A stretch of 64,000 nucleotides of DNA from Ulota crispa (GCA_963920765.1 OY987249.1:19192483-19256482); one strand, 5' to 3'. Counted from the first letter of the stretch, positions 12,618 through 24,560 are shown. Program-made: numbers and translations. Notes: generated by a model from the sequence alone, not told the origin.

Positions 12618-12735
12618 GAAAATGGCGATGGCGATGGCAATGGCGAGGGCGAGAGTGTTTGAGACGACGACGGAGGATCTTATCTGAGTTCTCCCGACCA
12701 ATCTTGTCGCAGCCCCGTCCTTCACCAAGGTAAGA
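12618..12735 (+). other. Possible first exon of a divergent gene
   Basis: ATGGCGATGGCGATGGCAAT opens a 21-codon frame that stops at TGA, followed at 12729 by a good donor (CCAAG|GTAAGA). It lies 260 bp from the PYG7-like start in divergent orientation. No partner exon is recognised before 15.6 kb, so it may be a decayed gene, a non-coding leader or chance. Confidence 0.25.
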
Positions 12736-13489
12736 AAAGCTAGCCTACTTTGTTGCTATTATGTACCACAACTGTACATTTTAAACCTAGAATGTTCACT
12801 ATTTGTAAGTAATAGTCACATAGTGGCACAAATAGTTATGGAAGGCATCAATGAGATGGCTTACTCTAGCAAGAGTTTAGGAAAACAAATATTTACTATG
12901 AGTGCAGGAACATCTGATTGATAAGACTTTAGAAAATATTCTCATGTGTAATCTATGGATTGTGTTTTTATAAGGATAATGTATGGGTTTTGGAATGAAT
13001 TTTTTAATGTGTTTGTGGTTTGACATATTGATATTATTCAATCATTTAGGCATTTTTTTGACAATAGATTTGACAAATTTGGATCAATGGTAGCTGGTCC
13101 CTTCATTTACTATCCACTAGAATATAGACACCAAAAATCTGATAAAAATTACCGACATCAAAGAAAATGTGCTACCAAGCACATCTATATATACAAACTC
13201 TTGAGATATGTAGAGGCACACTGAGCATACAAATTCACTTGGAAAGAGTTGATAGTAAAGAAAGGGAATCTTCTTGAGTTGAAAATAAATATAAGAAATT
13301 AGTCACATGAATTTTTTTTGTTTCAACAACATGTTTTTTGGTCTCATTGAATTCCACTGCAGAGCCCAAATTTCTTGGACATCTTCCTTACCTTCCATTG
13401 CAAGCATTTTTTTGAATTTTACCTTAATATCTTCTAACATCCACTTCTTTTGGAGTTCAACCTTGCTTTCTGATGCGTGCATCTCTTAA

Positions 13490-13732
13490 CCCATGAGCAC
13501 TCAGCCCCCAAGTCCTTTAAATTTTCAACCCAATCAAACTCAATCCAGTCAAATTGTCATCACAAACAAGATTCGCAACATCTAACTATACTAATTGGTA
13601 AGGGAGATAGGCCCCAAAGTACAAGGAAAAGGAAAGATGATTTGACCATACAAATGGAAAAATCATAACAAGTCAAATTGAAACTTTTTGAATTGTGAGA
13701 GGCAAGGTTTGGGGCACTAGAGCGCTCAAGGG
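13490..13732. mobile_element. TTAA-flanked element, 243 bp
   Basis: CCCATGAGCACTCAG... / ...GAGCGCTCAAGGG between TTAA at 13486-13489 and 13733-13736. AT-rich interior, no coding signal. Confidence 0.65.
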
Positions 13733-14144
13733 TTAAAGTTATGCCTATTCATGTGCATCCTTCTAGTCTCCTAAGTTTGAAGTATCCTATTTTGTCTATA
13801 CATTCTCTTAAACATGTGGGATTGGTCACCTTGAAAAGATACGGTTGCCATTTCCATGTTGCCTTGGTTTCTCATTTTATTTTTTGACATGTCTCTTTTG
13901 TCTTGTATCAAGAGTATGTAGGTGATTGCTGTCAAAAAAATATTATAAAAGACATCATAAATTTAAGTCACAAATAATATTGGTCTTATATAGTAATAGT
14001 GGAACATTATATGGGAAAATGACTTATAACTATTTATTTAGACCATACAAATGTGCTAAGAGTTACCTAAGCCATGGGAACCTCAACATGTATGAGTGAA
14101 ATTGGGAAAGTTCAATTTGTTTGGTGATTAACATATGTATCCAT

Positions 14145-14273
14145 ATTTGCCTTCCATGATGAGCCATATGTTTATGATCAATTTTGAAAAGAATTAGTCA
14201 AAAAACAATTTATTTCAATCATACAAAATTTTTTTTGAGCAAAAGGACAAAAAACATCCTTTGCTTTTAGGGG
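14145..14273. mobile_element. Truncated TTAA element of family B
   Basis: Only the right part survives: GCCTTCCATGATGAGCC... resembles the copy at 31916-32259, and the end TTTTAGGGG abuts TTAA 14274-14277. Left boundary is approximate. Confidence 0.5.
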
Positions 14274-14277
14274 TTAA

Positions 14278-14592
14278 CCCTTAAACACCAAGGAGGATGT
14301 TTTTTGTCCACTAGCTTAAAATAAAACCTCTGTAGCACAAAATTTAAGTCGTTTTTATTTGATTTTTTTTCAAAAGTGATCATAAACACATGGTTGATCA
14401 CAGATGGTGAAAAACAACTTTGTCAAATACACTCATATTTTTAGGTAACCAAAATTGGGAGAAGATTTAGAGACATGGTGTTAGGTCCCATGCTACCCTT
14501 CTTGCAATTTTCATGAGGGGACCATGCACTGTAAACTTTTGCAACAAGGTGAGCACTGTGTAGAGGTATTATAGCCGGGCTGGTCATAAGGG
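14278..14592. mobile_element. TTAA-flanked element, family B (inverted), 315 bp
   Basis: CCCTTAAACACC... / ...GGTCATAAGGG between TTAA 14274-14277 and 14593-14596. Shares its left TTAA with the truncated copy just upstream. Interior (TTTTTAGGTAACC, TTGCAATTTTCATGAG) is the reverse complement of the copies at 31.9 and 51.7 kb. Confidence 0.75.
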
Positions 14593-14796
14593 TTAATTGA
14601 GTTTGGCAATGAGCATTATGTCCCACGACCAATTTGCCGCTTCACAACTCAAGCAACTACATGATATTTAGTTATTTTCTATACACAAAGCTATCTTCTA
14701 AAATACTATACATTTCCCAATATTCATATTGACACAAGAAGATACTCAACATCATTTAAATGCCACTTTAAAAATTGTAAAAAAACTAAATATGTA

Positions 14797-14971
14797 TAGT
14801 AGTGCCTGGATACGATGAAGGTATCCAGACAACATATTCATTTCATGTAAAGAAAACATTCATTATAACTAAAAGATCTTTTGTAGCTCCCCAACCGCCA
14901 GGGACAATCATATACTTCATCTTAATCAAGCATTTTTTCTTATAAAGGTTCATCTTAGCGAGGCACTATTG
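14797..14971. mobile_element. Tc1/mariner-type MITE, copy 2 (inverted)
   Basis: 175 bp, ends TAGTAGTGCCTGGATA... / ...AGCGAGGCACTATTG, flanked by TA (14795-14796, 14972-14973). The interior (AGCTCCCCAACCGCCAGGGA) is the reverse complement of the copy at 1793-1968. Confidence 0.75.
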
Positions 14972-15649
14972 TACTTATAAAAAGTGTTTCGTGTGAAAGA
15001 CTTGATTCATATAGAAGACTTGGTCTTCCACTGACATGACGCTACATTCCTCTCAAGGAAAGAAAACACAACGCATGGTTCAAAATTTGCTCCATAGCTG
15101 CAACTAGCAGCCGTTTGGATAACAAAGACGTATCACCTTTACATAATAACTAAAATACAGTAGACTTACAAAATACAAACATCTCTGTCCAAGGTCAGTT
15201 GTCATAAATTTCTGTGGAATCATTCCCTCCATTTGTCAGAACCAATTGCTTGCAACGCCAAATGACTTGCCAATATGCAACTCAAACAGTTGATAGAATA
15301 TCTAATACATAACCTTCTCTTGTCACCTTCATTGTGACATTACTCAAAGCATTTGGGTAAAAATAGGTTCAACACCAGAACCGCATCCTTCCCAAAAAGC
15401 TGTAGGTCTTTCAACACCCAACTATCCTATTTCACTCTAAAGGGAGAGGTTATGGCTAATAACCATCTCAAACCTCCAATTAATTAATCAACCAGCCTTA
15501 CCTAGTACATACTCTATACAAGTTGTTACCAAATCAGTACAGTAGCTTGCAGGAGAATTACTCCACAGCCAAGTTTGTTACCTCTTCCGGTTGGAGAGCC
15601 TTCTACACAAACTTCAACCAAATGCAAAAACAGAAAAACCCTTGCAGAA

Positions 15650-18596
15650 CTAAATGAGAATAAGATCTGGTAAAGCACGCGCCGACTTCACCCGCCCTGC
15701 TTGCTTACTGAAGCTCCTCAACGAATCCCGAGACGCCACACTCTTGTACTCAGCCACCGGCGGAGGAGGCGCCAGCTTCTGCAGCAATGGAGGAGCTTGC
15801 CTTGCTCGAGGAAAATCCTCGACGTTTGAAGATTTTTCACCCAATGGGCTCTTCTGCGTTGCCAAGACCGACGTCGGAGAATCTTCAAAGAAACTTGCAT
15901 CACTGGTACTGGAAAACGTTGAACGGCCACTTGCACTTCGGCTGTCACGAAGTGACGACGTCTGCAGCCAAACACTATTTTATCAGGACTGAAAATGCTG
16001 GCATACATCACTGGTCTTAAATCTTAAAAAATCCAGAGGTTTCCTCTCTAGAACTAGTATGCAATGGACCTTTGCAATGGACCTTTGCAATGGACCCTAA
16101 CAGTCAGGGCATTTTTTTTCGTTCGCCAGATTACAGATGTCGACAGTGCATTCGATAATAAATGGAGGGACTGACCTAGACTAGTGCAAATCTGTTAGTT
16201 GTTTCTGTCAGGCAAGAGGTTTGTCGAAAAAAATGCCCTGCTAACAATAGACGCAATAGGGGTAGTCACATCTTTTCCAAGAATGAAACTTCTATGAAGA
16301 CTGAGAAGTTGATGAGTGGAAATAGGAGCCTATGAGAGTACTTCTCCATGAAGAAGGTGTGACTCCCCATTTATGGGCGGTGGAGAATGAAGTACAAGTT
16401 TACCCAAAAAAGGTGTTGCAGTAAGAAAGCAAGTTGCATTCACACACTCAATTAAGATTTCCAATTACAAGGAGGGTGAAAGCAAGAAGAGCAAGATGAA
16501 AAAGAGACACACTTGGATAAAAACTTCAAATGCTAGATCTTCTTCACACTCATTCTTCCAACTCCTTTGAAGGTGAAAGAGAAAAACTTATCAATCTTCA
16601 AAATATGGTGCCTCAGCAAGTGCCACAACACCGTTCTTTGAAGATTGAGAATGGGATGAAAGAAGGTGTGACTACCCCTAATATAGAATTATAATTCTCT
16701 GAATAACGAGACACCAGTTTTTTTAGCTTTGCTTTGCCTATATTGGTCTCAAATTTAAGGGTATGTTCACACTTGGTGTTAGGAGGGGTATCAGCAATAT
16801 GAATGCAATCTAAAGGTATGTCCAAATGCATCTAATTTTCTTTGGCTACTACCCGTTTTAACACTAAGTGTGAACATACCCTTAGATTTTCAAGGGAGAT
16901 GGTGGAAAGTGGTGCACTTACAACGACGGCATCCCAGCTTGATTCACTTCGTGAGACTGGCGAGGAGGTGTCTGTGCTCGAAGACTTGAAAGCTTGTTTA
17001 GTTCCAAAGCTCTGTTGATTTACTTCGTCGTCAACATCGTCGTTAACCAGCAGAGTTGACGAGTCTTCTTCTTCGTAGTCATGGTCCATAACATCGCAGT
17101 CCGGTTTAGTTTGAGCAAATCTGCGAGACAGAGATTCACTGCCGAAACCGGAAATGCCTTTAGAGGTTTTCTGAGCTCGTGTGCGCTCTTCCTTGTAGAA
17201 TCCCTCGTTCAGTAGTAAGTGCAGAACGTGTTTGGCTCTTTTCTGGAGAGCTAAGCCCCGGTCAATCCTGTAGCAGCAACAAAACAAAATTCAGCGAAAA
17301 AAATTGGTACTCCCTCTGTCCCTCTAAAAAGCTCCAAATCAGACTCATTTCGGAAACACTAAAAAGCTCCCTTCTGCTGATTTCAAACGCTGAGAAAGCG
17401 CTTGCCATGTTAAATGATCTCATGGGGGCAAGTTAAGCGAATAGAGAGCATTCTCCTAGCAAGCTTGGCCTTGCCCATATGAGGTACCACTGTTGCTACT
17501 ACTCTTTAAATCATCAATAATGAGGAGCTGGCAACATGCACAAATATGGTATTTTTTGCATGGAATTTGGGTGCCCAAATGGCGACATCAAAGTTGGAGA
17601 TTTAGCATACAGTAGGTAAATGGTACATTGATTCTAGAATGCATGGGTCACTAGCACAAAGACTAAAAACACGGTTAATCCTTCGCAAGGAAGCTTTCGG
17701 ACATTTTTAGAGGCACAGAGGGAGTATAATTCAATACATTTGTATTAGTATGTCTAGAGAGATCACGAAAAGTTTGAAAAACAGAAAAGTACATACCCAG
17801 CCCAATCACCGTATGCAACGGTTGAGAATTCTTCAAATCTTTTCTTGTCTTCACGAAACTCCATTACCAAGTGCTCTGGACCGTGACAGAGGAGGTACTC
17901 TAGAAGAATTAGTGACTTGCGGATTTGCCTCCAGTGCTTTGGGGCGCTTAAAGCAAACCTGTGCCACCACCAAAAGATTTACGTAAGAACACACAACATT
18001 CCAAAAACCCTAAAACTCCATCTTCAACACCATTGTTACATACTTTGATTGTCTTCAAACTCACCACTGCACTTCCTAATATCGTACTTGGTTTTCGACT
18101 ACTTCTCGGAGTAACAAGTATGAAATGTAGTAGTTTAAAATACGTGTCAAGCAAAATGAAGTATCTAAATTACAAAAGCTGCCGGAGATGTTACCTTTTG
18201 TGAAGGACCTGCACAATTCGCAGATAGTCTTCCGAGTTATAAGTGACGCTACAGATATCAGCCATGACTTTCGTTGTGGGACCCCATTCATCAGCATTCG
18301 TCGCATCCTCAGCCATTCTGTTGCAACCAACAAACACTAAACATTATCAATAAAAAATATATACCCAGATTCTTCACAAAAAGCTTTGAAAATACTGTAG
18401 CAGACATAATAATATCATACCAAAAGCTGCTTTTGCTGGAATATGAAACAGAGAAAAAGGCTTACAATTCGGCAGTACTGACGTCCACCAAAGCCAGGCG
18501 AGCAATTTTGAGGCTGTCTTTGAATAAGAAAGACGCACGGTTCTTGAAGCTCTCGAGGTGACCCAGCCCCGGACCAGGCCGCTCGTCCAACCCCAT
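15650..18596 (-). CDS. ENTH-domain (epsin-like) adaptor protein (5 exons, 357 aa)
   Basis: Putative phosphoinositide-binding clathrin/vesicle-trafficking adaptor. Minus-strand exons: 18596-18466, 18317-18195, 17958-17797, 17267-16922, 15961-15650 (1074 nt in frame). The ENTH domain covers about residues 15-170: SFKNRASFLFKDSLKIARLA, LMAEDATNADEWGPT, DYLRIVQVLHKR, HWRQIRKSLILLEYLLCHGP, LALQKRAKHVLHLL, then ERTRAQKTSKGISGFGS. This order is as in Arabidopsis ENTH/VHS proteins such as At3g46540 (from memory). The rest is an acidic, then Ser/Thr-rich disordered tail with a Pro stretch (QKLAPPPPVAEY) and basic patches. I see no NPF, DPW or clear clathrin box. The start is the first ATG after an in-frame stop; the first 14 residues (Gly/Pro-rich) are unusual for the family. 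Introns 3 and 4 are filled with MITEs. Confidence 0.85.
16061..16097. repeat. 13-bp unit x 2.8 tandem repeat
   Basis: GCAATGGACCTTT repeated almost three times inside ENTH intron 4. Confidence 0.85.
16106..16239. mobile_element. 134-bp MITE in ENTH intron 4
   Basis: Short inverted ends AGGGCATTTTTTT(T)CG / CGAAAAAAATGCCCT. No clean target duplication is visible. It lies 18 bp from the next MITE. Confidence 0.5.
16258..16679. mobile_element. 422-bp MITE in ENTH intron 4
   Basis: Ends AGGGGTAGTCACATCTTTT and AGAAGGTGTGACTACCCCT are inverted repeats with one mismatch. Both flanks read AAT. Superfamily unassigned. Confidence 0.65.
16759..16881. mobile_element. Tourist-like MITE, copy 2 (in ENTH intron 4)
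   Basis: Same 123-bp length and same GGGTATGTTCACACTTGGT ends as the copy at 8709-8831, in opposite internal orientation. Flanks are TAA/TTA, one mismatch. It ends 40 bp from exon 4 of the ENTH gene. Confidence 0.85.
17310..17724. mobile_element. Stowaway-like MITE, copy 2 (in ENTH intron 3)
   Basis: 415-bp intact copy: CTCCCTCTGTCCCTCTAAAA at the left, GAGGCACAGAGGGAG at the right, TA duplications at 17308-17309 and 17725-17726. It fills most of intron 3 (17268-17796) of the ENTH gene. Confidence 0.85.
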
Positions 18597-19584
18597 ATCG
18601 CCAAAAATCTCTACTAAATCACTACTAAAACTCTACTAAATCACTACTAAATCTCTCTGCTAAAACTCTGTTTCTTGCAATACTACTTAAGAACACACCG
18701 CCATCACTCCCACGACATTGTTTCTAAGCTGAAGCTTCTTCAAACCCCGGTATAAGCGTTGCTATTCCTCAAGAGTTCTTAAAACAAACCTGCAACCCAA
18801 AATTCCCAGTTTAGTTAGAGAGAGACACACAACCCAGATAAGTTCCTTAGTTTAAACCATGATCACCATTCTAGTATCTTAGACAATGGCTGTTCTGCAC
18901 CAAAGGTGGAGCTTTTACAAGCAACCATGTGAAGGAAAGTACGAAACTCAAACCTGCTTCAGTGTATAACCGATTTGCCTTGAAAGTTGCGAACCACACT
19001 AATCTCAAGAACTGATTTCAAAATCTCTACTTCTTCACCTCTGCAAGGGATTAAGATACGCTTGTGCAAATCAGAGCTTTGTCACTACAACACGAAACCC
19101 TCGTCGTCTCCGAAGTCTCTTCCTCACACTGAAGCTCACAAACTGCTGGTGCTTGGTTGGGAAATTATTGATCTGCACTCGTGTCTGGTGCCTCGTGTCG
19201 TGTCTCTGGAAGTGTCCATCTGGCTTTCCTTGAGCATTAGAAATCTGTGCATCTTTTGCAACAGTTCTCTTTCTATGATTCTATGATTCTCTCGCGCCCG
19301 TAAACTGCTTTGAGAATCTTTCAAACTCCGGTGAGTTCATTGGACTGTCCTGATGTCGGATTTGTGGATTTCTGCCAGTGGGTGTTCTTTTCTTTTTCAT
19401 TTTCATTTTCTGGTTTGTGAGCTTGAGATTTGGAGGAAAAGGAATTTGTGCTTTGGAATGTGGGGACTTACAGTAATTAATATCAGGTGATGTGGAGCAT
19501 GGAAATCAGGGTGGTGTTCCACGTGTTAGTGACTGCTGAACGGGTCTCCGGAGCTCAGGAATGCGGTCATCGCACGCGTTCATG
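18597..19584 (-). other. Upstream region of the ENTH gene
   Basis: Probable promoter and 5' UTR by position. Contains a short tandem repeat (CTACTAAATCACTACTAAAA units, 18612-18655) directly before the start codon. No ORF here is family-like. Confidence 0.4.
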
Positions 19585-20026
19585 TAAGGTAGGAGCACCC
19601 ATAACCAAGAAACTTTCTATTTTAGGGTATATGAGGTTATGAAGTAGGTTTGAAATTAATATTTTAGATTAGGAAGTGGAAATAAAAAATATTGGGTTGG
19701 AAATAAAAGATATTGGGTTTGTTAAAAAATTTGCTTACATGGTCATTTATTTGTGCAATTTATTCAAAGTGCTAAATAGTTTCTTATCCATGGGTGTTGA
19801 CGGAGTGAGCTTAAACCATGCATCATGGAGCCTCTTACTGCCTTCAATTATAATCAAAACCAAAGCTTATGTATTCACTACTTGGCCAACCTATTGCCAC
19901 CAAGCATTGTCACTTTTTCCTATTCAGGAAACGAAAGCAGCGGAATTGGGAACTAAAACAGTGGAAATGGGTTTTTTGTCAGGCCACGCCCATGGGGACG
20001 TGACACCCATGGGTGCTCCTACCTTA
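19585..20026. mobile_element. MITE, 442 bp
   Basis: Inverted ends TAAGGTAGGAGCACCCAT / ATGGGTGCTCCTACCTTA. Flanks TAA and TTA suggest a PIF/Harbinger-type target, but this is not certain. Short ORFs inside are not family-like. Confidence 0.65.
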
Positions 20027-20071
20027 AGTTATTGTTAACTCCCAAGGAGTGCAAGTTGGATTGGGCTTAGG

Positions 20072-20455
20072 TTAAGGTAGAAATACCAAAAACGGTTAGT
20101 GACCACTACTTGGAGAACTAGACTGCTTTGAAACCAACAATAGCTACATTTGAAAAAGTTTCTAAAATATTCTAAGAAGATGCTATTTCCTTGCATTTGA
20201 TTGGTTCAAACTTATTTCGGAACAAGGTATTAGAGGTAGCCGTTTAAGGTGCACCTATGAAACCAAAATCGGTCCAAACCCTAAATCCACATTTATATTG
20301 CATAAGATATTCATTCTTGAGTATTTTTCTTTTTTCTTTTTTGTAATCTTCCTTATCCTTGCTCCTCCACAGATTGAGCATAATTTCTCAAGAAATCCCC
20401 ATATCTTATAGGCTAAAGTGGCTTATTTTAACCGTTAATGGTATTTCTACCTTAA
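20072..20455. mobile_element. MITE, 384 bp
   Basis: Inverted ends TTAAGGTAGAAATACC(A/G)...CGGTTA at 20072 and its complement ending at 20455. The right end overlaps the TTAA of the next element. Confidence 0.6.
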
Positions 20456-20695
20456 CCCTTGAACACCCAAACTTTGATTGCAAGCAATCTGGCTTTTTGA
20501 TTTCAAAGTGCATGTGTGGATTGAAAAGTAAGATCCACAGGATCGAACCATACAAATTGTTAGTGGAGAGTGAGTCTATTGTGTTGAACTCAATTGGATG
20601 TGGTTTCATCAAAAGAGCAATGAGATTATAATGGTCAAAGATGCCTTGACCCAACTTTTTGAGAGATTGTATACTGTCTATGAAGCACTTAGGGG
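20456..20695. mobile_element. TTAA-flanked element, 240 bp
   Basis: CCCTTGAACACCC... / ...GAAGCACTTAGGGG with TTAA at 20452-20455 and 20696-20699. The left TTAA overlaps the right end of the neighbouring element (20072-20455). Confidence 0.65.
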
Positions 20696-20697
20696 TT

Positions 20698-21026
20698 AAA
20701 GTAGGAGGCTCATAAATCGACCATCTAAGGGTTGAAACTGAATTTCAAGGAGGTAAAACTTCTTTAAGCATTTTTTAGTAACTTTTTCTTCAAAGACAAG
20801 AGGAATTGACATCTGACCCAAGTTGTGTCATATTTTTTGGAGTTTTGTGGAATTAGTTATGAAATTTTGAAGTTGAAGAGGCATAGGGCTCTAAAATTGT
20901 CCACCTCTTCTAATATACAGTACTTGTATGTTGTTGAAACCTATGAACAATAACCTGTACAAGCAGGATACATTTGAGAAAGTGGACAGTTTTAGAGCCT
21001 AGACGGTTTACAAGCCTCCTATCTTA
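20698..21026. mobile_element. Family-C MITE, copy 1 (inverted)
   Basis: AGTAGGAGGCTCAT... / ...ACAAGCCTCCTATCTTA. Interior (AACTTGGGTCAGATGTC in complement, TACATTTGAGAAAGTGGAC) matches the copy at 47363-47695 in reverse. Confidence 0.65.
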
Positions 21027-21974
21027 GATAATATGCTTTTTTGTAGGGCCAAGGTAAAAAGTTTAACTTTTTCACTTGGTCAAAAATGTAAGAGGTTAAA
21101 TGTTATCATCAAGAGATTGAATTTGGAAATTTTGAACTCATATTTGGATTCAAAAATCCTACTTTTGTTTACAACATTGGAGGAGGATACAATTGAACAA
21201 AGCTATAATGGGGGGAAATTATTAATTTTACTCTGGTGGGCAAAAAAACTCTGAGTTTTTGCCCCCTTGGTCTAATAAAACAGCATGTCATCTAACTTTG
21301 CGTCATAACCTTGCGTCATAGTGAACTAACCTCCTCATTGCCCCTTGCCTCATTGAACAAGGCCTTGGGAATCTTTCCAATGCACATTCATGTTTTTGGG
21401 CTAAGGTGGAAAAGCTTTGTAATTCTAAGCAAGGGTAAAAGTAACAATTTGCCCCCTATTTATGTAGTGTTCAACAATACCCTCCTCTAGAATTCCATAC
21501 TAAGTTAGGGTCTCTAAATTATAATTTAATTTGTTGGCAAATTTTTGCCTAAATCTTACCCCAAAAGTTTGCTAACAACCATTACACTAAGAAATGTCTA
21601 TGAAAATTTGGATGAAATCACCAAATCCTTCTAGGAAAAAATCCCAGCTCACCAAATTTTGGATGAAAATAGCTTATGTTCGCAATTTTTGGATGAACTT
21701 TTGTATATCGTATGTTCTAACTTTAGATAAATTTTCCTTACTTGCCTGCATTTTGGGTGCGGACAGCAGGCTGGTCTAGTAATTCTAGATATGCTTTTCT
21801 AGGAGCATTCCGATTTGCAGCTCAAATGGTTTCTTATGAAGTTTCTATTGGTCTTATTATTATCATCGTACTCATTTGTGTAGGTTCTTGTAATTTTAGT
21901 GAGATTGTAATTGCGCAAAAGCATGCGTGTAGTTTTCTACGTCAGCTGGCTTTATACAGATTGGATTGGAATTG

Positions 21975-21993
21975 AATATATATATATATATAC

Positions 21994-22042
<49 letters not shown>

Positions 22043-22095
22043 CATATATATAGATATAGATAGATATAGATATAGATAGAGATAGAGATAGAGAT

Positions 22096-22140
<45 letters not shown>

Positions 22141-22149
22141 GATAGATAT

Positions 22150-22230
<81 letters not shown>

Positions 22231-22268
22231 TAGATATAGATATATATATATAGATATAGATATATAGT
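21975..22268. repeat. (TA)n / (GATA)n microsatellite
   Basis: About 290 bp of TA repeats with interspersed GATAGATATAGATA blocks and occasional CA steps. The ORFs it produces are artefacts. Confidence 0.97.
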
Positions 22269-23031
22269 ATAAAATCAAAAATTACATAAATCTAGAGTAA
22301 AGGGATTCAAATCTTTACTTGTCGATATCAATCAGCTTATTTGTTATGTGAAAGAAAGCATCAAAAATTTTGGCCTTGCTTTCCCTTTGCATTGGCAATT
22401 AGAGGTCGCTCTACCCTAATAAAAACAAAAATCAAACCCTGCTTTGAATCCAAGCGTGAAGTCAAAAGTTCCGAAATGGTAAACTTCCAAACTCTCAAAA
22501 TTTTGAAATGCTTTGGCCCCACGAACTAGTAAAGGAGTTGATTGAAGTCCTGACCCCATTCATCCAAGAAAGAGACAATGAGGGTCAGTTCATCCTGGCC
22601 ATCTAACCTCAGCTGTTGGAAAATATTTTGTAAATTGAAAAGGGCCGGTGAGGTTATGGGTTCTGTTTTTAAATGCCACGTGGTTTGATTTTTTATTTAG
22701 GGTAGATAGTAGTTTATTTTCTGAGACTCTCACATTCCCCAAGCATTTGGATATGATTTTTTTGATTTTGACAAATGCGCGTTGAGCCCCCACCAAGGAG
22801 AGTAAGTTACCGTATGCTCGTCACATTATTCACAAGGGTTGGAAGTTTTCCACCCTAAAATTCAAACGAGGAGCTGAAATTTCAACAAAGGAATTCAGTA
22901 AAGGCGGTGAAAAGGAAGAAGAAACTGGCATTCAAAAGTGAATACAGCTAAGTAAAGAAAAATTGGGGAGAAGACTAACTTAGTGATGAGCTAGACAAAG
23001 TCTTTCATGAGGACAACATTCACATGATTAA

Positions 23032-23887
23032 CCCTTAAAGGTCTGCGCATCCACTTTTTGGATGCGCCTTGGTCAACCCTATTTGTAATTTTCAAAATAT
23101 TGATTTTTGGTACGTGGTTCAAACTAATAAAATGAAGCTTGACAATTTTTCTTTTTATTCCATTTAATTCTTTTGAAAAATGTCAAAAATTGAAAGAATT
23201 ATTTCCATTGAAAGCTCAAAGTGTTAGAATCCAAATAATGCAATATGGTGTGTTTTTCATTCATATTTTCTTCTCTCTAAACACATTTAAAATTTAAACT
23301 ACAAAACTACGTTTCTCATTCTACCGTTCATTTATGGTAGAAATTCCAAACTTGTTGAATATATATTCAAATTGATATGATTTTATTTCCACATTTGACT
23401 TTAAAAAATCACAATAATTCAAAAGTTTCAACAAATTTATCAAAAAAATTAGCGTAAATAGAAAATGAATGTGTCCTTCAACAAAAAATATTAAAATTTA
23501 TAAATCAATTAAATAGAAGGATAAAATTGGTTTGATAGTTAAATTTGACTTTGAGTTCTTTGTTGTGTTTGTTTTGGGTGCAAAAAAATAAAATAACCAA
23601 TTGAAATTTTTTCACACTAGTCTTTAATGTTGCTTGTACCTCTTGAAAAAAGTTCAAGTAAATTGGATTGTTTTTTGCTATGTTAATTTATTTATGTTCA
23701 TTATTTGAAAAAAAATAACAACAATCACAAATTTTCATGAAACAAATTGAAATTTCTTGCAGTGATATATCATTCATAGTTTCAAGCAATAAAAATATAA
23801 AAAAATTGTTTGAACAAACTTGAAAAGGAAAAATTGAACTTAGACATGAAGTTTGACCATTTCAAAATGGATCAAGTCCTTGAGGGG
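23032..23887. mobile_element. TTAA-flanked element, 856 bp
   Basis: CCCTTAAAGGTCTGCGC... / ...CAAGTCCTTGAGGGG with TTAA at 23028-23031 and 23888-23891. A short internal hairpin (GCATCC...TTGGATGC) follows the left end. Very AT-rich, non-coding. Confidence 0.68.
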
Positions 23888-24019
23888 TTAAACAAGAAGG
23901 TAATAATAGCAAATTAAAAGGAGGGAAGAAGGTTAACTCTTGTGTCTCTTGTATGAAAGATCGATGAGAATGAAGGGTTTGTTGGGCATAATTCAACAGT
24001 CCAGGCCTTGTGCACCTGG

Positions 24020-24560
24020 ATGAAAAAAAATAAAATATCAAAAATAGGCCTCACAATTGGAAGTATTTCAAAAACAATCTTGACATTTCAGAAGTATAAA
24101 AAATAGGCCTCATTTGGGACTTGAGTTTCTATGGTTGATTTCTTTCAAGGCTTCAATTCCTAAATTGGTTTATTGGAACTTTTTCCAGTATTTTCTCTAT
24201 TACATATTTACATACTATAAATATTGAAAAATTAGATTTTCAACCGGCTTTTCACCCAATGTTTACAAATGGCAAATGGTTTTTTCTTATTTCAACTGGC
24301 TAGCTTTGAACTAGCAGCAATTCTTCCTGGACCACCTCATCATATATCAAAAGTAGGTCTTGCAATTAAGGTTACCAAAATATTGTGCATGTTTATTTAT
24401 GGGGATTGATATGAGCACGCTCGGGGTTTGATACATGCACACAAGGAGAGGAGTAAATTTTAGATATTTACCATCAACAAGCTGAATTTGGAAATTTCAA
24501 ATCTAGATTTGGATTTAGAGACCTTGATTTAGTTTAGAACCGCATTAGTATTGAATCCCT
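24020..24560 (+). repeat. Interspersed repeat family G, copy 1
   Basis: Shares ATATATCAAAAGTAGG, GGTTACCAAAATATTGTGCATGTTTATT and AATTTGGAAATTTCAAATC with 62900-63420, in reverse complement. No ends or coding identified. Confidence 0.6.

Noticed and set aside
16098..16248. 9-bp target duplication (CTAACA) around the 134-bp MITE
   Set aside because: The shared CTAACA is offset by one base relative to the element ends, so it is not a clean duplication.
21952..22278. 108-codon minus-strand ORF
   Set aside because: Pure translation of the TA/GATA microsatellite (IYIYIY).
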